Below, in pieces: positions 11,176 through 20,713 of a stretch of 64,000 nucleotides of DNA (its first letter is position 1; every line of letters begins with the position of its first letter). The notes below the pieces were generated by a model that saw only the letters and a list, made by a program, of their open reading frames with translations, was not told where the DNA came from and made no database searches. The translations under genes were made by a program, and so were the position numbers. This DNA comes from Sulfuricystis multivorans (GTDB lineage Bacteria > Pseudomonadota > Gammaproteobacteria > Burkholderiales > Rhodocyclaceae): positions 1,550,001 through 1,614,000 of the forward strand of contig NZ_AP018718.1 in assembly GCF_003966565.1 (NCBI RefSeq), read 5' to 3'.

Positions 11176-12294
11176 ATGGCAAAACGCGACTACTACGAAG
11201 TGCTCGGCGTCAATCGGGATGCCTCGGAAGAAGAAATCAAGAAAGCCTATCGCCGCCTGGCGATGAAATACCATCCGGACCGCAATCCGGACAATCCGAA
11301 GGCCGAGGAACTCTTCAAGGAAGCGAAGGAAGCCTACGAAGTCCTCTCCGACTCGAGCAAGCGCCAGGCCTACGACCAGTTCGGCCATGCCGGCGTCGAT
11401 CCCCAGGCCGGCATGGGTGGCGGCTTCGGCGGCATGGGCGGCTTCGCCGACGCGTTTTCCGACATCTTCGGCGACATCTTCGGCGGCGGCCGCGGCCGCT
11501 CGAACGTCTATCGCGGCGCCGACTTGCGCTACAACCTGGAAATCACCCTCGAAGAAGCCGCGCGCGGCACCGAGACGCGCATCCGCATCCCGACGATGGC
11601 CGAATGCGATGCCTGCCACGGTACCGGAGCCCGCAAAGGCAGCGAGCCGAAAATCTGTCCGACCTGCGGCGGTCACGGCCAAGTGCGCATCCAGCAAGGC
11701 TTCTTCTCGATCCAGCAGACCTGTCCGCGTTGCCACGGCAGCGGCCGCTACATCCCGGACCCCTGCCCAACCTGCCACGGCGCCGGGCGCGTCAAGCAAC
11801 ACAAGACGCTGTCGGTCAAGATTCCTGCCGGCATCGACGAAGGCGATCGCATCCGCCTCTCCGGCGAAGGGGAAATGGGCGTCAATGGCGGCCCCCCCGG
11901 CGATCTTTATGTGCAAATCCATCTCAAGCCGCACGCGGTCTTCCAGCGCGACCGCGACGACCTGCATTGCGAGATGCCGATCTCCTTCGCCACCGCCGCG
12001 CTGGGCGGCGAAATCGAGATTCCCACGCTCGATGGCGTCGCCAAGCTGAAGATCCCCGCCGAAACCCAGACGGGCAAGGTGTTCCGCCTACGCGGCAAAG
12101 GCATCAAGGGCGTGCGCTCGCATCAACCAGGCGACCTGCTCTGCCATGTCGTCGTCGAAACACCGGTCAATCTCACCGAACGTCAGAAGGAACTCCTGCG
12201 CGAGTTCGAAGACATCAGCAAAGGCAACGCCGCGCACCACAACCCCAAGGCCCAAGGCTGGATGGACAAGGTCAGGGAGTTCTTCGGCGGCTAG
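11176..12294 (+). CDS. dnaJ: Chaperone DnaJ (Hsp40)
   Basis: DnaK co-chaperone that stimulates ATP hydrolysis and binds unfolded protein. The 372-residue product starts [21 protein letters not shown], with the catalytic HPD at 33-35. A Gly/Phe-rich linker follows ([10 protein letters not shown]). Four zinc-binding repeats come next ([32 protein letters not shown]), then the C-terminal substrate-binding domains. The start was moved 13 codons in from an earlier in-frame ATG because the J-domain begins exactly here. It is 98 bp downstream of dnaK and probably read through from it. Confidence 0.97.
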   Translation: MAKRDYYEVLGVNRDASEEEIKKAYRRLAMKYHPDRNPDNPKAEELFKEAKEAYEVLSDSSKRQAYDQFGHAGVDPQAGMGGGFGGMGGFADAFSDIFGDIFGGGRGRSNVYRGADLRYNLEITLEEAARGTETRIRIPTMAECDACHGTGARKGSEPKICPTCGGHGQVRIQQGFFSIQQTCPRCHGSGRYIPDPCPTCHGAGRVKQHKTLSVKIPAGIDEGDRIRLSGEGEMGVNGGPPGDLYVQIHLKPHAVFQRDRDDLHCEMPISFATAALGGEIEIPTLDGVAKLKIPAETQTGKVFRLRGKGIKGVRSHQPGDLLCHVVVETPVNLTERQKELLREFEDISKGNAAHHNPKAQGWMDKVREFFGG

Positions 12295-12371
12295 GCCCCG
12301 GCCGACCGCTAATCGAAATCCCTGCCTGATGGCGATGCGATAATGCGCGCCCTGCCCAACCCTCTTCGACC

Positions 12372-15300
12372 ATGTCGTTTCAGTTCGACTTGCCCATGCC
12401 GCCGAAAGCCGGCCAGCGCGTGGCTTTACCCCGCCTCGCCGGCTCAGCCGACGCCCTGGCGCTCGCGCAGCTTGCCGACGGCAAACACCTGCTGACGATC
12501 GTCGCCGCCACACCGCTCGAAGCCCAGCGGCTTTACGATGAAATCGGCTGGTTCGCGCCGTCCTTGCGCGTCCATCTGCTGCCCGACTGGGAAACGCTCC
12601 CCTATGACCACTTCTCGCCGCACCAGGATCTGATCTCCGAGCGACTGGCAACGCTGTTTGCCGTCTCGCAGAATCAGAGCGACGTGCTGATCGTCGCTGC
12701 AGCGACCGCAGCCACGCGGCTTCCGCCCCCCGCCTTCCTCGCCGCCCACACTTTCTTCATGAAACAGGGCGACACGCTCGACCTCGAACGCTTCCGCAAC
12801 CAGATGACGCTGGCGGGCTACCAGCATGTCACGCAGGTCGTTGCCCCGGGCGAATACAGCATGCGCGGCGGGCTGATCGATCTTTTTCCGATGGGCTCGG
12901 CGCTCCCCTACCGGATCGAGCTGTTCGACGACGAGATCGAAACCTTGCGCTGCTTCGACGTCGACAGCCAGAAGAGTCTCTATCCGGTGGCGGAGATTCG
13001 CCTGCTGCCGGCGCGCGAATTCCCCACCAGCGAGTCCGCACGGACGATGTTCCGCCAGCGCTTCCGTGAGACGTTCGAGGGCGATGCCTCGCGCATCGCG
13101 CTCTACAAGGACGTCTCGAACGGCGTGTTTCCTGCCGGCATCGAGTATTACCTGCCGCTCTTTTTCGACCAGACGGCGACATTGTTCGACTACCTGCCGC
13201 AGGATGCCCGGCTCGTGCTGCATGGCGACGTGCCTGCGACGCTCGCCGAGTTCTGGGTCGACCTGCAACAGCGCTACAAAACGCTTGGCGGCGACAGATC
13301 TCGGCCGATCTTGCCGCCTCAGTCGCTCTTTATGCGCGACGAGGAGTTTTTCATCGAGGCGCATGCCTGGCCGCAATACCTGATGAAAATCGGCGCTGGC
13401 GAGACGGCACCCCCGTCACCGCAAGCCCTGCCGCCGCTGGCGGTCGACCGCAAGGCCAACGACCCCGTCGCCGCGCTGCGCCGCTTTCTCGACGGTTACC
13501 CCGGCCGCGTGCTGCTCATTGCCGAATCGCCAGGCCGGCGCGAGACGCTGCATGAATATCTCGCCGAGCATGGGCTTGCCGCGGCGATCGTCCCCGACTT
13601 CGCGGCTTTCCTTGCCGGCTCGGCCCCATTGTCTTTGGCGCACGGCCCGGTTTCCGGCGGCTTTGCGCTCGATGATTTCGCCGTCGTCACCGAAAACGAA
13701 CTCTATGCCGCCACCGCGCGACCGCGCCACAAGCGCTCGGAGGCACGGCGCGCCAATCTCGAAGGCTGGCTGCGCGATTTGTCGGAGCTGAAGATCGGCG
13801 ATCCGGTGGTGCATGAAAACCACGGCATCGGCCGTTTTCTCGGCCTCGTGCGCATGGATCTCGGGCAGGGCGAGGAAGAGTTCCTCCAGCTCGAATACGC
13901 CAACGAAGCGAAGCTCTATGTGCCCGTCGCTCAGCTCGAAGTGATCTCGCGCTACAGCGGCGCCGATCCGGAAGCGGTGCAATTGCACACGCTCGGCTCG
14001 GGCCAGTGGGAGAAGGCAAAGAAAAAGGCCGCGCTGCAGGTGCGTGACACCGCCGCGGAACTGCTTGCGCTCTATGCCCAGCGCGCCGCCCGCCAGGGCC
14101 ACAAGTTCAGCTTCCAGACGCATGATCTGGAAGCCTTCGCCGCCGGCTTCGGTTTCGAGGAGACACCCGATCAGCTGGCCGCGATCGGCGCGGTGATTTC
14201 CGACATGACCGCCGGCAAGCCGATGGATCGGCTGGTCTGTGGCGACGTCGGTTTCGGCAAGACCGAAGTCGCGCTGCGCGCCGCCTTCGTCGCGGTGGCC
14301 GACGGCCGTCAAGTGGCCGTGCTCTGCCCGACCACGCTCCTTGCCGAACAGCATTATCAGACCTTCGCCGACCGCTTCGCCGACTGGCCCGTCAAGGTCG
14401 CCGAACTCTCGCGCTTCAAATCGAAACAGGAGCAAGCCGCAGCCATCGAGCAGCTCGCGCAGGGAAAAATCGACATCGTGATCGGCACTCACCGATTATT
14501 GCAACCGGATGTGAAGTTTGCCCGCCTCGGCCTTGTCATCATCGACGAGGAACACCGCTTCGGCGTGCGCCAGAAGGAAGCGCTGAAGGCGCTGCGCGCC
14601 GAGGTCGATGTGCTGACGCTGACCGCCACGCCGATCCCGCGCACGCTGGGCCTGTCGCTCGAAGGCTTGCGCGATTTTTCGGTGATCGCCACACCTCCCC
14701 AGAAACGGCTGGCCATCAAGACCTTCGTGCATCGATGGTCCAACGGCCTGGTGCGCGAAGCCTGCCTGCGAGAATTCAAACGCGGCGGACAAGTCTATGT
14801 TCTCCATAACGAAGTCGAGACGATCGAAAATATGCGCGACCGGCTCCAGAAATTACTGCCGGAGGCGCGCATCGTCGTCGGCCACGGTCAGCTTCCCGAG
14901 CGGGAGCTCGAACGCGTGATGCGCGAATTCACCCAGCAGAAGCACAACCTGCTGCTGTGTTCGACGATCATCGAAACCGGCATCGACAATCCACACGCCA
15001 ACACCATCATCATCCACCGCGCCGACAAATTCGGCTTGGCCCAGCTCCATCAGCTGCGCGGACGGGTCGGGCGCAGCCACCACCAGGCCTACGCCTATCT
15101 GCTCACCGACGAGCATGCCAAGCCAACGCCCCAGGCGCAACGCCGCCTCGAAGCGATCCAGGCGATGGAAGAACTCGGCTCCGGCTTTTTCCTCGCCATG
15201 CACGATCTGGAGATTCGCGGCGCCGGCGAGGTGCTCGGTGAGGCGCAGTCGGGAGAAATCCACGAGATCGGCTTCGCGCTTTACACCAACATGCTCAATG

Positions 15301-15803
15301 CCGCGGTACGCGCGCTCAAGGACGGCAAACCGATGCCGGACCTCACCCGGCCGCTGTCGATCACCGCGGAAATCGATCTGCATACCCCGGCGCTGCTGCC
15401 AAATGACTACTGCCCCGATGTCAACGAGCGGCTGACGCTCTACAAGCGACTCGCCAACTGTGAGACGGAAGCCGCGCTGCGGGCAATGCAGGAAGAGCTG
15501 ATCGACCGCTATGGCGAGTTGCCCGCCCAAGCCGTGGCCCTCATCGAAACCCACCGCCTGCGCATCCTCGGCAAGCCACTCGGCGTCAGCAAGCTCGATG
15601 CCGGAGAGAAATCGGTCCAGCTGCAGCTCGTCGCCAATCCCCCGATCGATCCGGCCCGCATCATCCGGCTGATCCAGAACGACCGCAGCTTCAAACTCGC
15701 CGGACCGGACAAGCTCGTCTGGCAGAAGACCACGAACACGCTCAAGGAGCGCGTCGGCGCGGTGAAGGAATTGTTTGGCCGCCTGAACTTGTCAGCCCGA
15801 TGA
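12372..15803 (+). CDS. mfd: Transcription-repair coupling factor Mfd
   Basis: DNA translocase that removes stalled RNA polymerase and recruits UvrA. It is 1143 residues long (E. coli 1148). UvrB-like modules occupy the N-terminal 330 residues. The CarD/RID-type RNA polymerase interaction region starts near LKIGDPVVHENHGIGRFLG. The RecG-like motor has Walker A GDVGFGKTE near 623 and DEEH near 723, with TATPIPRTL following. The C-terminal D7 domain ends the protein. At 339-346 the inter-domain linker reads KIGAGETA, encoded by a copy of the dispersed 25-bp repeat found throughout this window. The gene is otherwise intact. Confidence 0.97.
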   Translation: MSFQFDLPMPPKAGQRVALPRLAGSADALALAQLADGKHLLTIVAATPLEAQRLYDEIGWFAPSLRVHLLPDWETLPYDHFSPHQDLISERLATLFAVSQNQSDVLIVAAATAATRLPPPAFLAAHTFFMKQGDTLDLERFRNQMTLAGYQHVTQVVAPGEYSMRGGLIDLFPMGSALPYRIELFDDEIETLRCFDVDSQKSLYPVAEIRLLPAREFPTSESARTMFRQRFRETFEGDASRIALYKDVSNGVFPAGIEYYLPLFFDQTATLFDYLPQDARLVLHGDVPATLAEFWVDLQQRYKTLGGDRSRPILPPQSLFMRDEEFFIEAHAWPQYLMKIGAGETAPPSPQALPPLAVDRKANDPVAALRRFLDGYPGRVLLIAESPGRRETLHEYLAEHGLAAAIVPDFAAFLAGSAPLSLAHGPVSGGFALDDFAVVTENELYAATARPRHKRSEARRANLEGWLRDLSELKIGDPVVHENHGIGRFLGLVRMDLGQGEEEFLQLEYANEAKLYVPVAQLEVISRYSGADPEAVQLHTLGSGQWEKAKKKAALQVRDTAAELLALYAQRAARQGHKFSFQTHDLEAFAAGFGFEETPDQLAAIGAVISDMTAGKPMDRLVCGDVGFGKTEVALRAAFVAVADGRQVAVLCPTTLLAEQHYQTFADRFADWPVKVAELSRFKSKQEQAAAIEQLAQGKIDIVIGTHRLLQPDVKFARLGLVIIDEEHRFGVRQKEALKALRAEVDVLTLTATPIPRTLGLSLEGLRDFSVIATPPQKRLAIKTFVHRWSNGLVREACLREFKRGGQVYVLHNEVETIENMRDRLQKLLPEARIVVGHGQLPERELERVMREFTQQKHNLLLCSTIIETGIDNPHANTIIIHRADKFGLAQLHQLRGRVGRSHHQAYAYLLTDEHAKPTPQAQRRLEAIQAMEELGSGFFLAMHDLEIRGAGEVLGEAQSGEIHEIGFALYTNMLNAAVRALKDGKPMPDLTRPLSITAEIDLHTPALLPNDYCPDVNERLTLYKRLANCETEAALRAMQEELIDRYGELPAQAVALIETHRLRILGKPLGVSKLDAGEKSVQLQLVANPPIDPARIIRLIQNDRSFKLAGPDKLVWQKTTNTLKERVGAVKELFGRLNLSAR
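13390..13409 (+). repeat. Dispersed repeat, copy 2
   Basis: TCGGCGCTGGCGAGACGGCA preceded by TGAAAA; inside mfd, coding KIGAGETA. Confidence 0.8.
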
Positions 15804-15822
15804 TGGTCATGTAGGATGACCA
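15804..15822. promoter_or_regulatory. Palindrome in front of the toxin-antitoxin pair
   Basis: TGGTCAT-GTAGG-ATGACCA has perfect 7-bp arms. It lies right after the mfd stop and before the antitoxin start chosen here. Antitoxins of the Phd class repress their own operon through palindromes near the promoter, so this is a candidate operator. Its second arm contains an in-frame ATG that could be an alternative start. Confidence 0.45.
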
Positions 15823-15845
15823 AATCACCCGTTCCAACGACCGCC

Positions 15846-16073
15846 ATGCCGCAGTTCAACATCGCCGAAGCCAAGACGCATCTTTCCGAACTCGTCCAAA
15901 AGGCCTTGATGGGGGAAGAAGTCATCATCGCACGCGACAACAAACCTCAAGTGAAAATCGTCCCGCTCAAGCGCCCTGCCGGAAAGCGCGTGCCAGGTTC
16001 CGGGAAAGATCAGATACGCTTCATCAGCGACGATTTCGACGCCACGCCGGCAGATTTCGCCGATTACGTTTAA
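15846..16073 (+). CDS. Phd/YefM-family antitoxin
   Basis: Small DNA-binding antitoxin expected to neutralise the PIN toxin encoded directly downstream. From this ATG it is 75 residues: MPQFNIAEAKTHLSELVQKAL is the standard Phd N-terminus, followed by GEEVIIARDNKPQVKIVPL. An in-frame ATG 30 bp upstream would give 85 residues, but it sits inside the palindromic candidate operator, so the later start is preferred. Its TAA shares the A with the ATG of the toxin gene (TAATG), showing translational coupling. The variable C-terminal half (FISDDFDATPADFADYV) is the likely toxin-binding part. Confidence 0.85.
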   Translation: MPQFNIAEAKTHLSELVQKALMGEEVIIARDNKPQVKIVPLKRPAGKRVPGSGKDQIRFISDDFDATPADFADYV

Positions 16074-16459
16074 TGAAGCTCTTGCTCGACACCCACGCCT
16101 TCTTGCACTGGGTGGCGGACGATCCTCGGCTCACCCCCAAGGTGCGCGAGGTGATCGCTGATATGGACAACGAAGTGTTCGTCAGTCTCATCGTGCCTTG
16201 GGAGCTAGCCATCAAGTCGGCGCTGGGAAAGATTTGCCTGAATCAGTCGGTCGGTCGTTTCGTAACGCAACAGGTCGAAGCCAACGGCTTTAGCCTGCTG
16301 GGCATCGATCTTGCCGACATCGCCCTCGTCGAGACGCTTCCACTGCACCACCGCGATCCGTTCGATCGCCTCTTGATCGCACAGGCGAAGAACAGAAATC
16401 TCACCCTCGTCAGCGGGGATGCTGCGTTTTCTGCCTACTCAATCAAACGTATCTGGTAA
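16073..16459 (+). CDS. PIN-domain toxin (VapC-like ribonuclease)
   Basis: Predicted Mg2+-dependent RNase toxin of 128 residues. The PIN acidic residues are present: D6 (LLLDTHAFLHW), E44 (PWELAIK), D95/D98 (HRDPFDRLLIAQA) and D116 (LVSGDAAF). The LDTHAFLHW opening resembles the PIN subgroup paired with Phd-type antitoxins rather than classical VapB. The start overlaps the antitoxin stop by one base. The pair sits between mfd and aroG, two housekeeping genes, and is probably a recent insertion. The toxin looks intact. Confidence 0.87.
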   Translation: MKLLLDTHAFLHWVADDPRLTPKVREVIADMDNEVFVSLIVPWELAIKSALGKICLNQSVGRFVTQQVEANGFSLLGIDLADIALVETLPLHHRDPFDRLLIAQAKNRNLTLVSGDAAFSAYSIKRIW

Positions 16460-16466
16460 CCACGCC

Positions 16467-17546
16467 ATGCAGCCCACCGAAAACCTCAACATCGAAACCT
16501 TCGAACCGATGCCGACGCCGGCGGAGATCCACGCCCGCGTGCCGATGACCGAAGCCGCGGAAAAGTCGGTGCTGGCGGGACGGCACACGATCGAGGCGAT
16601 TCTCGACCGCCGCGATCCACGTCTGTTCGTCGTCGTCGGCCCTTGCTCGATCCACGACCCCATCGCCGGCATCGATTACGCCCAGCGTCTCGAGGCGCTC
16701 GCCGACGAGGTCGCCGACACGCTGTTCCTCGTCATGCGCGTCTATTTCGAAAAGCCGCGCACCGCGACCGGCTGGAAGGGTTTCATCAACGATCCGCGCA
16801 TGGATGATTCCTTCCACATCGAGGAAGGCATCTACAAGGCGCGCGAGTTCCTGCTCGCCGTCAATGAGCTGGGGGTGCCCGCCGGTACCGAGGCGCTCGA
16901 CCCGATCACCCCACAATATCTCGGCGACCTGGTCAGCTGGACGGCGATCGGCGCACGCACCTCCGAATCGCAGACGCACCGCGAGATGGCCTCGGGCCTA
17001 TCGACGCCGGTGGGTTTCAAGAACGGCACCGACGGCTCGGTCGAGACCGCGGTGAATGCGATCCTCTCCGCCTCGAAACCGCACAGCTTTCTCGGCATCA
17101 ACATGGAAGGGCGCACCTCGGTCGTCCGCACCCGCGGCAATCGTTATGGCCACCTCGTCCTGCGCGGCGGCGGTGGCCGGCCGAATTACGATTCGGTCTC
17201 GGTGGCGATCGCCGAACAGGCGCTCGCCAAGGCGGGGCGACCTCAGAACATCGTCATCGACTGCTCGCATGCCAACAGCTACAAAGACCCGGAGCGTCAG
17301 CCGCTGGTACTGCACGACGTCGTGAACCAAATCCGGCTGGGCAACAAATCGATCGTCGGCCTGATGATCGAAAGCTTCCTCGAAGCCGGCAACCAGCCGA
17401 TCCCCGACGATTTGACGCAGCTCAAATACGGCTGTTCGGTCACCGATGCCTGCGTAGACTGGCCGACCACCGAAAAGATGATCCGCGAGGCTTATGACAT
17501 CCTGCGCGGCCCATTGGCCGGCCGTGCCATGCGAAAGGCCGCATGA
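16467..17546 (+). CDS. aroG: 3-deoxy-7-phosphoheptulonate synthase (class I, AroG type)
   Basis: Condenses phosphoenolpyruvate and erythrose 4-phosphate, the first step of the shikimate pathway. The 359-residue protein carries the type I signature blocks VVGPCSIHDP, MRVYFEKPRTATGWKG, GARTSESQTHREMASGLS and FKNGTDG. The start MQPTENLNIETFEP was chosen 7 bp after the toxin stop; an in-frame extension upstream overlaps the toxin gene. It overlaps the next gene in an ATGATG context. Which aromatic amino acid inhibits it cannot be read with certainty. A sequence resembling the dispersed repeat (16566-16585) occurs near its 5' end but in a different reading frame. Confidence 0.94.
   Translation: MQPTENLNIETFEPMPTPAEIHARVPMTEAAEKSVLAGRHTIEAILDRRDPRLFVVVGPCSIHDPIAGIDYAQRLEALADEVADTLFLVMRVYFEKPRTATGWKGFINDPRMDDSFHIEEGIYKAREFLLAVNELGVPAGTEALDPITPQYLGDLVSWTAIGARTSESQTHREMASGLSTPVGFKNGTDGSVETAVNAILSASKPHSFLGINMEGRTSVVRTRGNRYGHLVLRGGGGRPNYDSVSVAIAEQALAKAGRPQNIVIDCSHANSYKDPERQPLVLHDVVNQIRLGNKSIVGLMIESFLEAGNQPIPDDLTQLKYGCSVTDACVDWPTTEKMIREAYDILRGPLAGRAMRKAA
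16566..16585 (+). repeat. Dispersed repeat-like sequence in aroG
   Basis: TCGGTGCTGGCGGGACGGCA preceded by AAAAG; a close match but read in another frame (KSVLAGRH), so possibly coincidental. Confidence 0.4.
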
Positions 17547-18796
17547 TGCCGACCTTGATCAAACCTTTGCGCGGGCTGTGTCCCGCCCCCGGTCGCGCTC
17601 AGGATGTTGTCGCACCGCCCTACGACGTGCTCTCCTCCGACGAAGCGCGCATCCGCGCCGCAGGCAAGCCGTGGTCTTTTCTGCACATCTCGAAACCGGA
17701 AATCGACTTGCCCGCCGACATCGATCCTTATGATCCTGCCGTCTATGCCAAAGCCGCCGAGAACCTGCAACGCATGATCGCCGCCGGGGTGCTGCTGCGC
17801 GATACAACGCCCTGCTACTACGCCTACCGGCTGACGATGCGCACCGAGCGCGGAACGCACGAGCAGACGGGGCTGGTCGCCATCAGTTCGGTCGCCGCTT
17901 ACGAGGCCCAGCGCATCAAAAAGCACGAATTCACCCGCCCGGACAAGGAAGACGACCGCGTGCGCCAGATCGAAGCCACCAACGCCCAAACCGGGCCGGT
18001 GCTGCTCGCCTACCCTTCCTCGGCGGAGGCAGACCGGCTGATTGCCGCGATGGCGCAAGGCGATCCGGCGGCCGATGTCACCCTTGCCGAGCCGACGCAC
18101 ACGGTGCGTCACCAGATCTGGCGCTGCGCCGACCCCGATCATATCGAGGCAATCACGCGCTGCTTCGATCAGATGCCTGCGCTCTACATCGCCGATGGCC
18201 ACCATCGTTCGGCCGCGGCCGCACGAGTGGCCGCCGCAAGGCGCATCCCCGGTCGTGAGCGCTCCTCCGACTATTTCCTCAGCGTGATCTTCCCCCATCG
18301 GCAGATGCAGATTCTCGATTACAACCGGGTCGTCAAGGATCTGAACGGCCTGACGGCGGATGAATTCCTCGCCCGGCTCGGTGAAAAATTCCTCGTCTCG
18401 CCGAGCTGCGATGCCGTCCGTCCAGCCTGCCCGGGCGAATTTGGCCTCTATCTCCCCAAGCGCTGGTTCCGCCTCAATATCGACCCGAAGCTGTTTTCCA
18501 AGGACCCGGTCGCCGGCCTCGACGTCTCACTGCTCTCTGACCATGTGCTCGGACCCATCCTGGGTATCACCGATCTGCGGCGCGACCAACGCATCGATTT
18601 CGTTGGCGGCATCCGTGGCCTGGCAGAGCTCGAACGGCGCGTCGATTGCGGCGAAATGGCTGCCGCGTTCGCCATGTATCCCACCCGCATGGATCAACTG
18701 ATGGCCGTGGCGGACAGCGGTCAGGTCATGCCACCGAAATCGACCTGGTTCGAGCCCAAACTCGCGGATGGGCTGGTGTCCCACGTTCTCGACTGA
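17543..18796 (+). CDS. DUF1015 family protein
   Basis: Protein of 417 residues belonging to the DUF1015 family by its hallmarks: the start LIKPLRGLCPAPGRAQDVVAPPYDVLSSDEA, the central KHEFTRPDKEDDR and YIADGHHRSAAA blocks, and MYPTRMDQLMAVADSGQVMPPKSTWFEPK near the C-terminus. The family has no established biochemical function that can be asserted here; it is often next to amino-acid metabolism genes. It overlaps aroG by 4 bp and is probably co-translated. It ends before a hairpin that serves as terminator for the convergent tpx gene. Confidence 0.85.
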   Translation: MMPTLIKPLRGLCPAPGRAQDVVAPPYDVLSSDEARIRAAGKPWSFLHISKPEIDLPADIDPYDPAVYAKAAENLQRMIAAGVLLRDTTPCYYAYRLTMRTERGTHEQTGLVAISSVAAYEAQRIKKHEFTRPDKEDDRVRQIEATNAQTGPVLLAYPSSAEADRLIAAMAQGDPAADVTLAEPTHTVRHQIWRCADPDHIEAITRCFDQMPALYIADGHHRSAAAARVAAARRIPGRERSSDYFLSVIFPHRQMQILDYNRVVKDLNGLTADEFLARLGEKFLVSPSCDAVRPACPGEFGLYLPKRWFRLNIDPKLFSKDPVAGLDVSLLSDHVLGPILGITDLRRDQRIDFVGGIRGLAELERRVDCGEMAAAFAMYPTRMDQLMAVADSGQVMPPKSTWFEPKLADGLVSHVLD

Positions 18797-18804
18797 AGAA
18801 AAAA

Positions 18805-18821
18805 GCCCGGCAAAGCCGGGC
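18805..18821 (-). terminator. Rho-independent terminator (mainly for tpx)
   Basis: GCCCGGC-AAA-GCCGGGC hairpin. On the minus strand it is followed directly by a run of six T, so it terminates the isc-tatD-tpx transcript. It lies between the convergent DUF1015 and tpx genes and may partly stop the plus-strand transcript too. Confidence 0.85.
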
Positions 18822-18846
18822 CGCGTCAGCCGGACGCGAGGGGCGA

Positions 18847-19344
18847 TCAAAGCACCTTGAGCGCCGCGTCGTAATCTGGCTCGTTGGCAATCTCGGGCAC
18901 GAGCTGGCTGTGCAGCACCTTGTCGTTCTCGTCGAGCACCACCACCGCGCGTGCGGTGAGGCCGAAGAGCGGCCCTTCGGCCATCTTGACGCCCCAGGCC
19001 GCCATGAATTCGGGATGGCGGAAGGTCGACAGATGCACGACGTTTTTCAAGCCTTCGGTGGTGCAGAAGCGCCCCGCGGCAAATGGCAGATCGGCCGAGA
19101 TTACCAGCACGACGGTATTGTTCAGGCCGGCCGCCTTTTCGTTGAACTTGCGAGTCGAAGTCGCGCAGGTGGGGGTGTCAAGGCTCGGTACGATGTTCAG
19201 GATCTTGCGCTTGCCGGCGAAGCTCGCCAGCGTCACGTCGGCGAGCTCGCCGTTGGTGAGCGTCAGCTCAGGCGCCTGGCTGCCAACCGGGGGCAGCGTG
19301 CCTTCGACCTTGAAAGGATTGCCTTGCAGAGTGACTGTAGTCAT
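18847..19344 (-). CDS. tpx: Thiol peroxidase
   Basis: Atypical 2-Cys peroxiredoxin that reduces peroxides with thioredoxin. It has 165 residues, the normal size. Peroxidatic C60 lies in [16 protein letters not shown] and resolving C94 in GRFCTTEG. It starts 4 bp inside the tatD stop (ATGA overlap) and is the last gene of the isc-containing run, followed by a clear terminator. The position suggests co-expression of peroxide defence with Fe-S assembly. Confidence 0.96.
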   Translation of the reverse strand: MTTVTLQGNPFKVEGTLPPVGSQAPELTLTNGELADVTLASFAGKRKILNIVPSLDTPTCATSTRKFNEKAAGLNNTVVLVISADLPFAAGRFCTTEGLKNVVHLSTFRHPEFMAAWGVKMAEGPLFGLTARAVVVLDENDKVLHSQLVPEIANEPDYDAALKVL

Positions 19345-20147
19345 GGCATTTCTCCGTGGGGTATGAAGTTTACGAGGCGCGGCAACACCGCCAGGGTATT
19401 GGCGCGGGTCCTTGCTGCGATTTCCATCAGCGGCATCCCCCGCAATTGTGCCAGCGTTTCGGCGATCGGCACCAGATCGGCGGGCGTGTTTCTACCGTTC
19501 GGTTTCCAGGCCGGCGGGATGTCCGGCGCATCGGTCTCCAGCACGATCGCTTCGAGCGGCAAGGTCGCGGCAAGCGCCCGGATGCGTTTCGAGCCGGGAT
19601 AGGTCATTGCACCGCCAAAACCCAGTTTGAAGCCGAGTTTGATGAACTGCTCGGCCTGTTCCCGACTGCCATTGAAGGCATGGGCGATGCCGCCGGGCAC
19701 GGGGATTTCACGCAGGGCCTTGAGAATCGGATCGATCGCCCGACGCACGTGCAGCAGTACCGGCAGCCCCAACTCGCGCGCGAGCTCAAGCTGCGAACGG
19801 AACCAAAACATCTGTTGCCCATCATCGCGCGGCTGCACATGTCGATCGAGCCCGATCTCGCCGACGGCCACCGCCGGTTGATGCTGCAAGGTTTCCCGCA
19901 GCGCATCGAGGTCCTCTGGCCGGACACGATCGACATACATCGGGTGGATGCCAAAGCTCGGCGCACAACCCGGATAGGTGCGGCAGACGCTGGCCACCGC
20001 GCCGAAATTCGCCCGCTCGACTGCCGGAACGACCATGACCTCGACTGCCGTGCCACCAGCGCCGAGTTTCGCCGCGGCCACCACCTCGTCGCGATCGGCG
20101 TCGAATTCCGCCGCGTCGAGATGGCAGTGGGTGTCGATCAGGCTCAA
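19341..20147 (-). CDS. TatD-family metal-dependent hydrolase
   Basis: Metal-dependent TIM-barrel hydrolase of the TatD family, 268 residues; members act as DNA exonucleases. The N-terminal metal motif is IDTHCHLD (H7, H9). [37 protein letters not shown] and [10 protein letters not shown] follow in the expected order. Residues 28-35 (KLGAGGTA) are encoded by a degenerate copy of the dispersed repeat and appear to lengthen the loop before the first VMVVPAV strand. It lies 24 bp after iscX and overlaps tpx. Confidence 0.9.
   Translation of the reverse strand: MSLIDTHCHLDAAEFDADRDEVVAAAKLGAGGTAVEVMVVPAVERANFGAVASVCRTYPGCAPSFGIHPMYVDRVRPEDLDALRETLQHQPAVAVGEIGLDRHVQPRDDGQQMFWFRSQLELARELGLPVLLHVRRAIDPILKALREIPVPGGIAHAFNGSREQAEQFIKLGFKLGFGGAMTYPGSKRIRALAATLPLEAIVLETDAPDIPPAWKPNGRNTPADLVPIAETLAQLRGMPLMEIAARTRANTLAVLPRLVNFIPHGEMP
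20046..20065 (-). repeat. Dispersed repeat, degenerate copy in tatD
   Basis: On the minus strand TCGGCGCTGGTGGCACGGCA preceded by GAAAC; codes LGAGGTA. Confidence 0.6.
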
Positions 20148-20171
20148 CGGAATCTCTGGCTCACAGGTGCG

Positions 20172-20369
20172 TCAGAAAGAGGTTTCATCGATCCAGGCTT
20201 GCTGGATGGCCTCGAGCTTCTTCTCGCCACAGTGGCGCTCGTCTTCCTCGAAGCCCGGCAATTCCATCACCCAGCGCATCAGATCGACGAAGTTGATCTT
20301 GCTCGGATCGACGTCGGGATGGCGCTCGGCAAGGGCGATGGCGATGTCGAGACTATCGGTCCATTTCAT
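20172..20369 (-). CDS. iscX: Fe-S assembly protein IscX
   Basis: Small acidic IscS-binding protein that modulates cysteine desulfurase activity. It has 65 residues, [21 protein letters not shown], with the conserved DLMRWVMELPGF block, as in E. coli YfhJ (66 residues). The start overlaps the fdx stop by 4 bp. A longer in-frame reading lies within fdx and is rejected. It is the last gene of the canonical isc set before tatD. Confidence 0.95.
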   Translation of the reverse strand: MKWTDSLDIAIALAERHPDVDPSKINFVDLMRWVMELPGFEEDERHCGEKKLEAIQQAWIDETSF

Positions 20370-20713
20370 TTGCGTCCGCCTCCTTCCTTGACCATGTTGA
20401 TCGTGTATTTCGGAATCTCGACCACCAACGGCGTTTCGGCGACCATCGCCTGGCAAGACAGCCTCGATGTCGGCGTCAGACCCCAGGCCTTGTCGAGCAT
20501 GTCTTCCTCGAGCTCGTCGGGTGGTTCGAGCGATTCATAGCCCTCGCGCACGATCACGTGACAGGTGGTGCAGGCGCAGGACATCTCGCAGGCGTGCTCG
20601 ATCTCAATCTCGTTGGCAAGCAGCGCCTCGCAGATCGAGGTGCCCGGCGCGGCTTCGATCACCGCACCCTCAGGGCACAGTTCCTCATGAGGGAGAACGA
20701 CGATTTGGGTCAT
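20366..20713 (-). CDS. fdx: [2Fe-2S] ferredoxin, ISC type
   Basis: Electron donor for Fe-S cluster assembly. It has 115 residues. The cluster ligands are C42, C48 and C51 (in [13 protein letters not shown]) and C87 (RLSCQAM), the same spacing and numbers as the E. coli Isc ferredoxin. The start [16 protein letters not shown] is fixed by family alignment and by the 4-bp overlap with the hscA stop. An upstream in-frame extension is antisense or overlapping and discarded. Confidence 0.97.
   Translation of the reverse strand: MTQIVVLPHEELCPEGAVIEAAPGTSICEALLANEIEIEHACEMSCACTTCHVIVREGYESLEPPDELEEDMLDKAWGLTPTSRLSCQAMVAETPLVVEIPKYTINMVKEGGGRK

Noticed and set aside
16566-16585. Counting the aroG match as a certain member of the dispersed repeat
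   Set aside because: Good sequence match but a different reading frame from all coding copies, and it lies in a conserved part of the enzyme, so chance plus protein constraint is possible.
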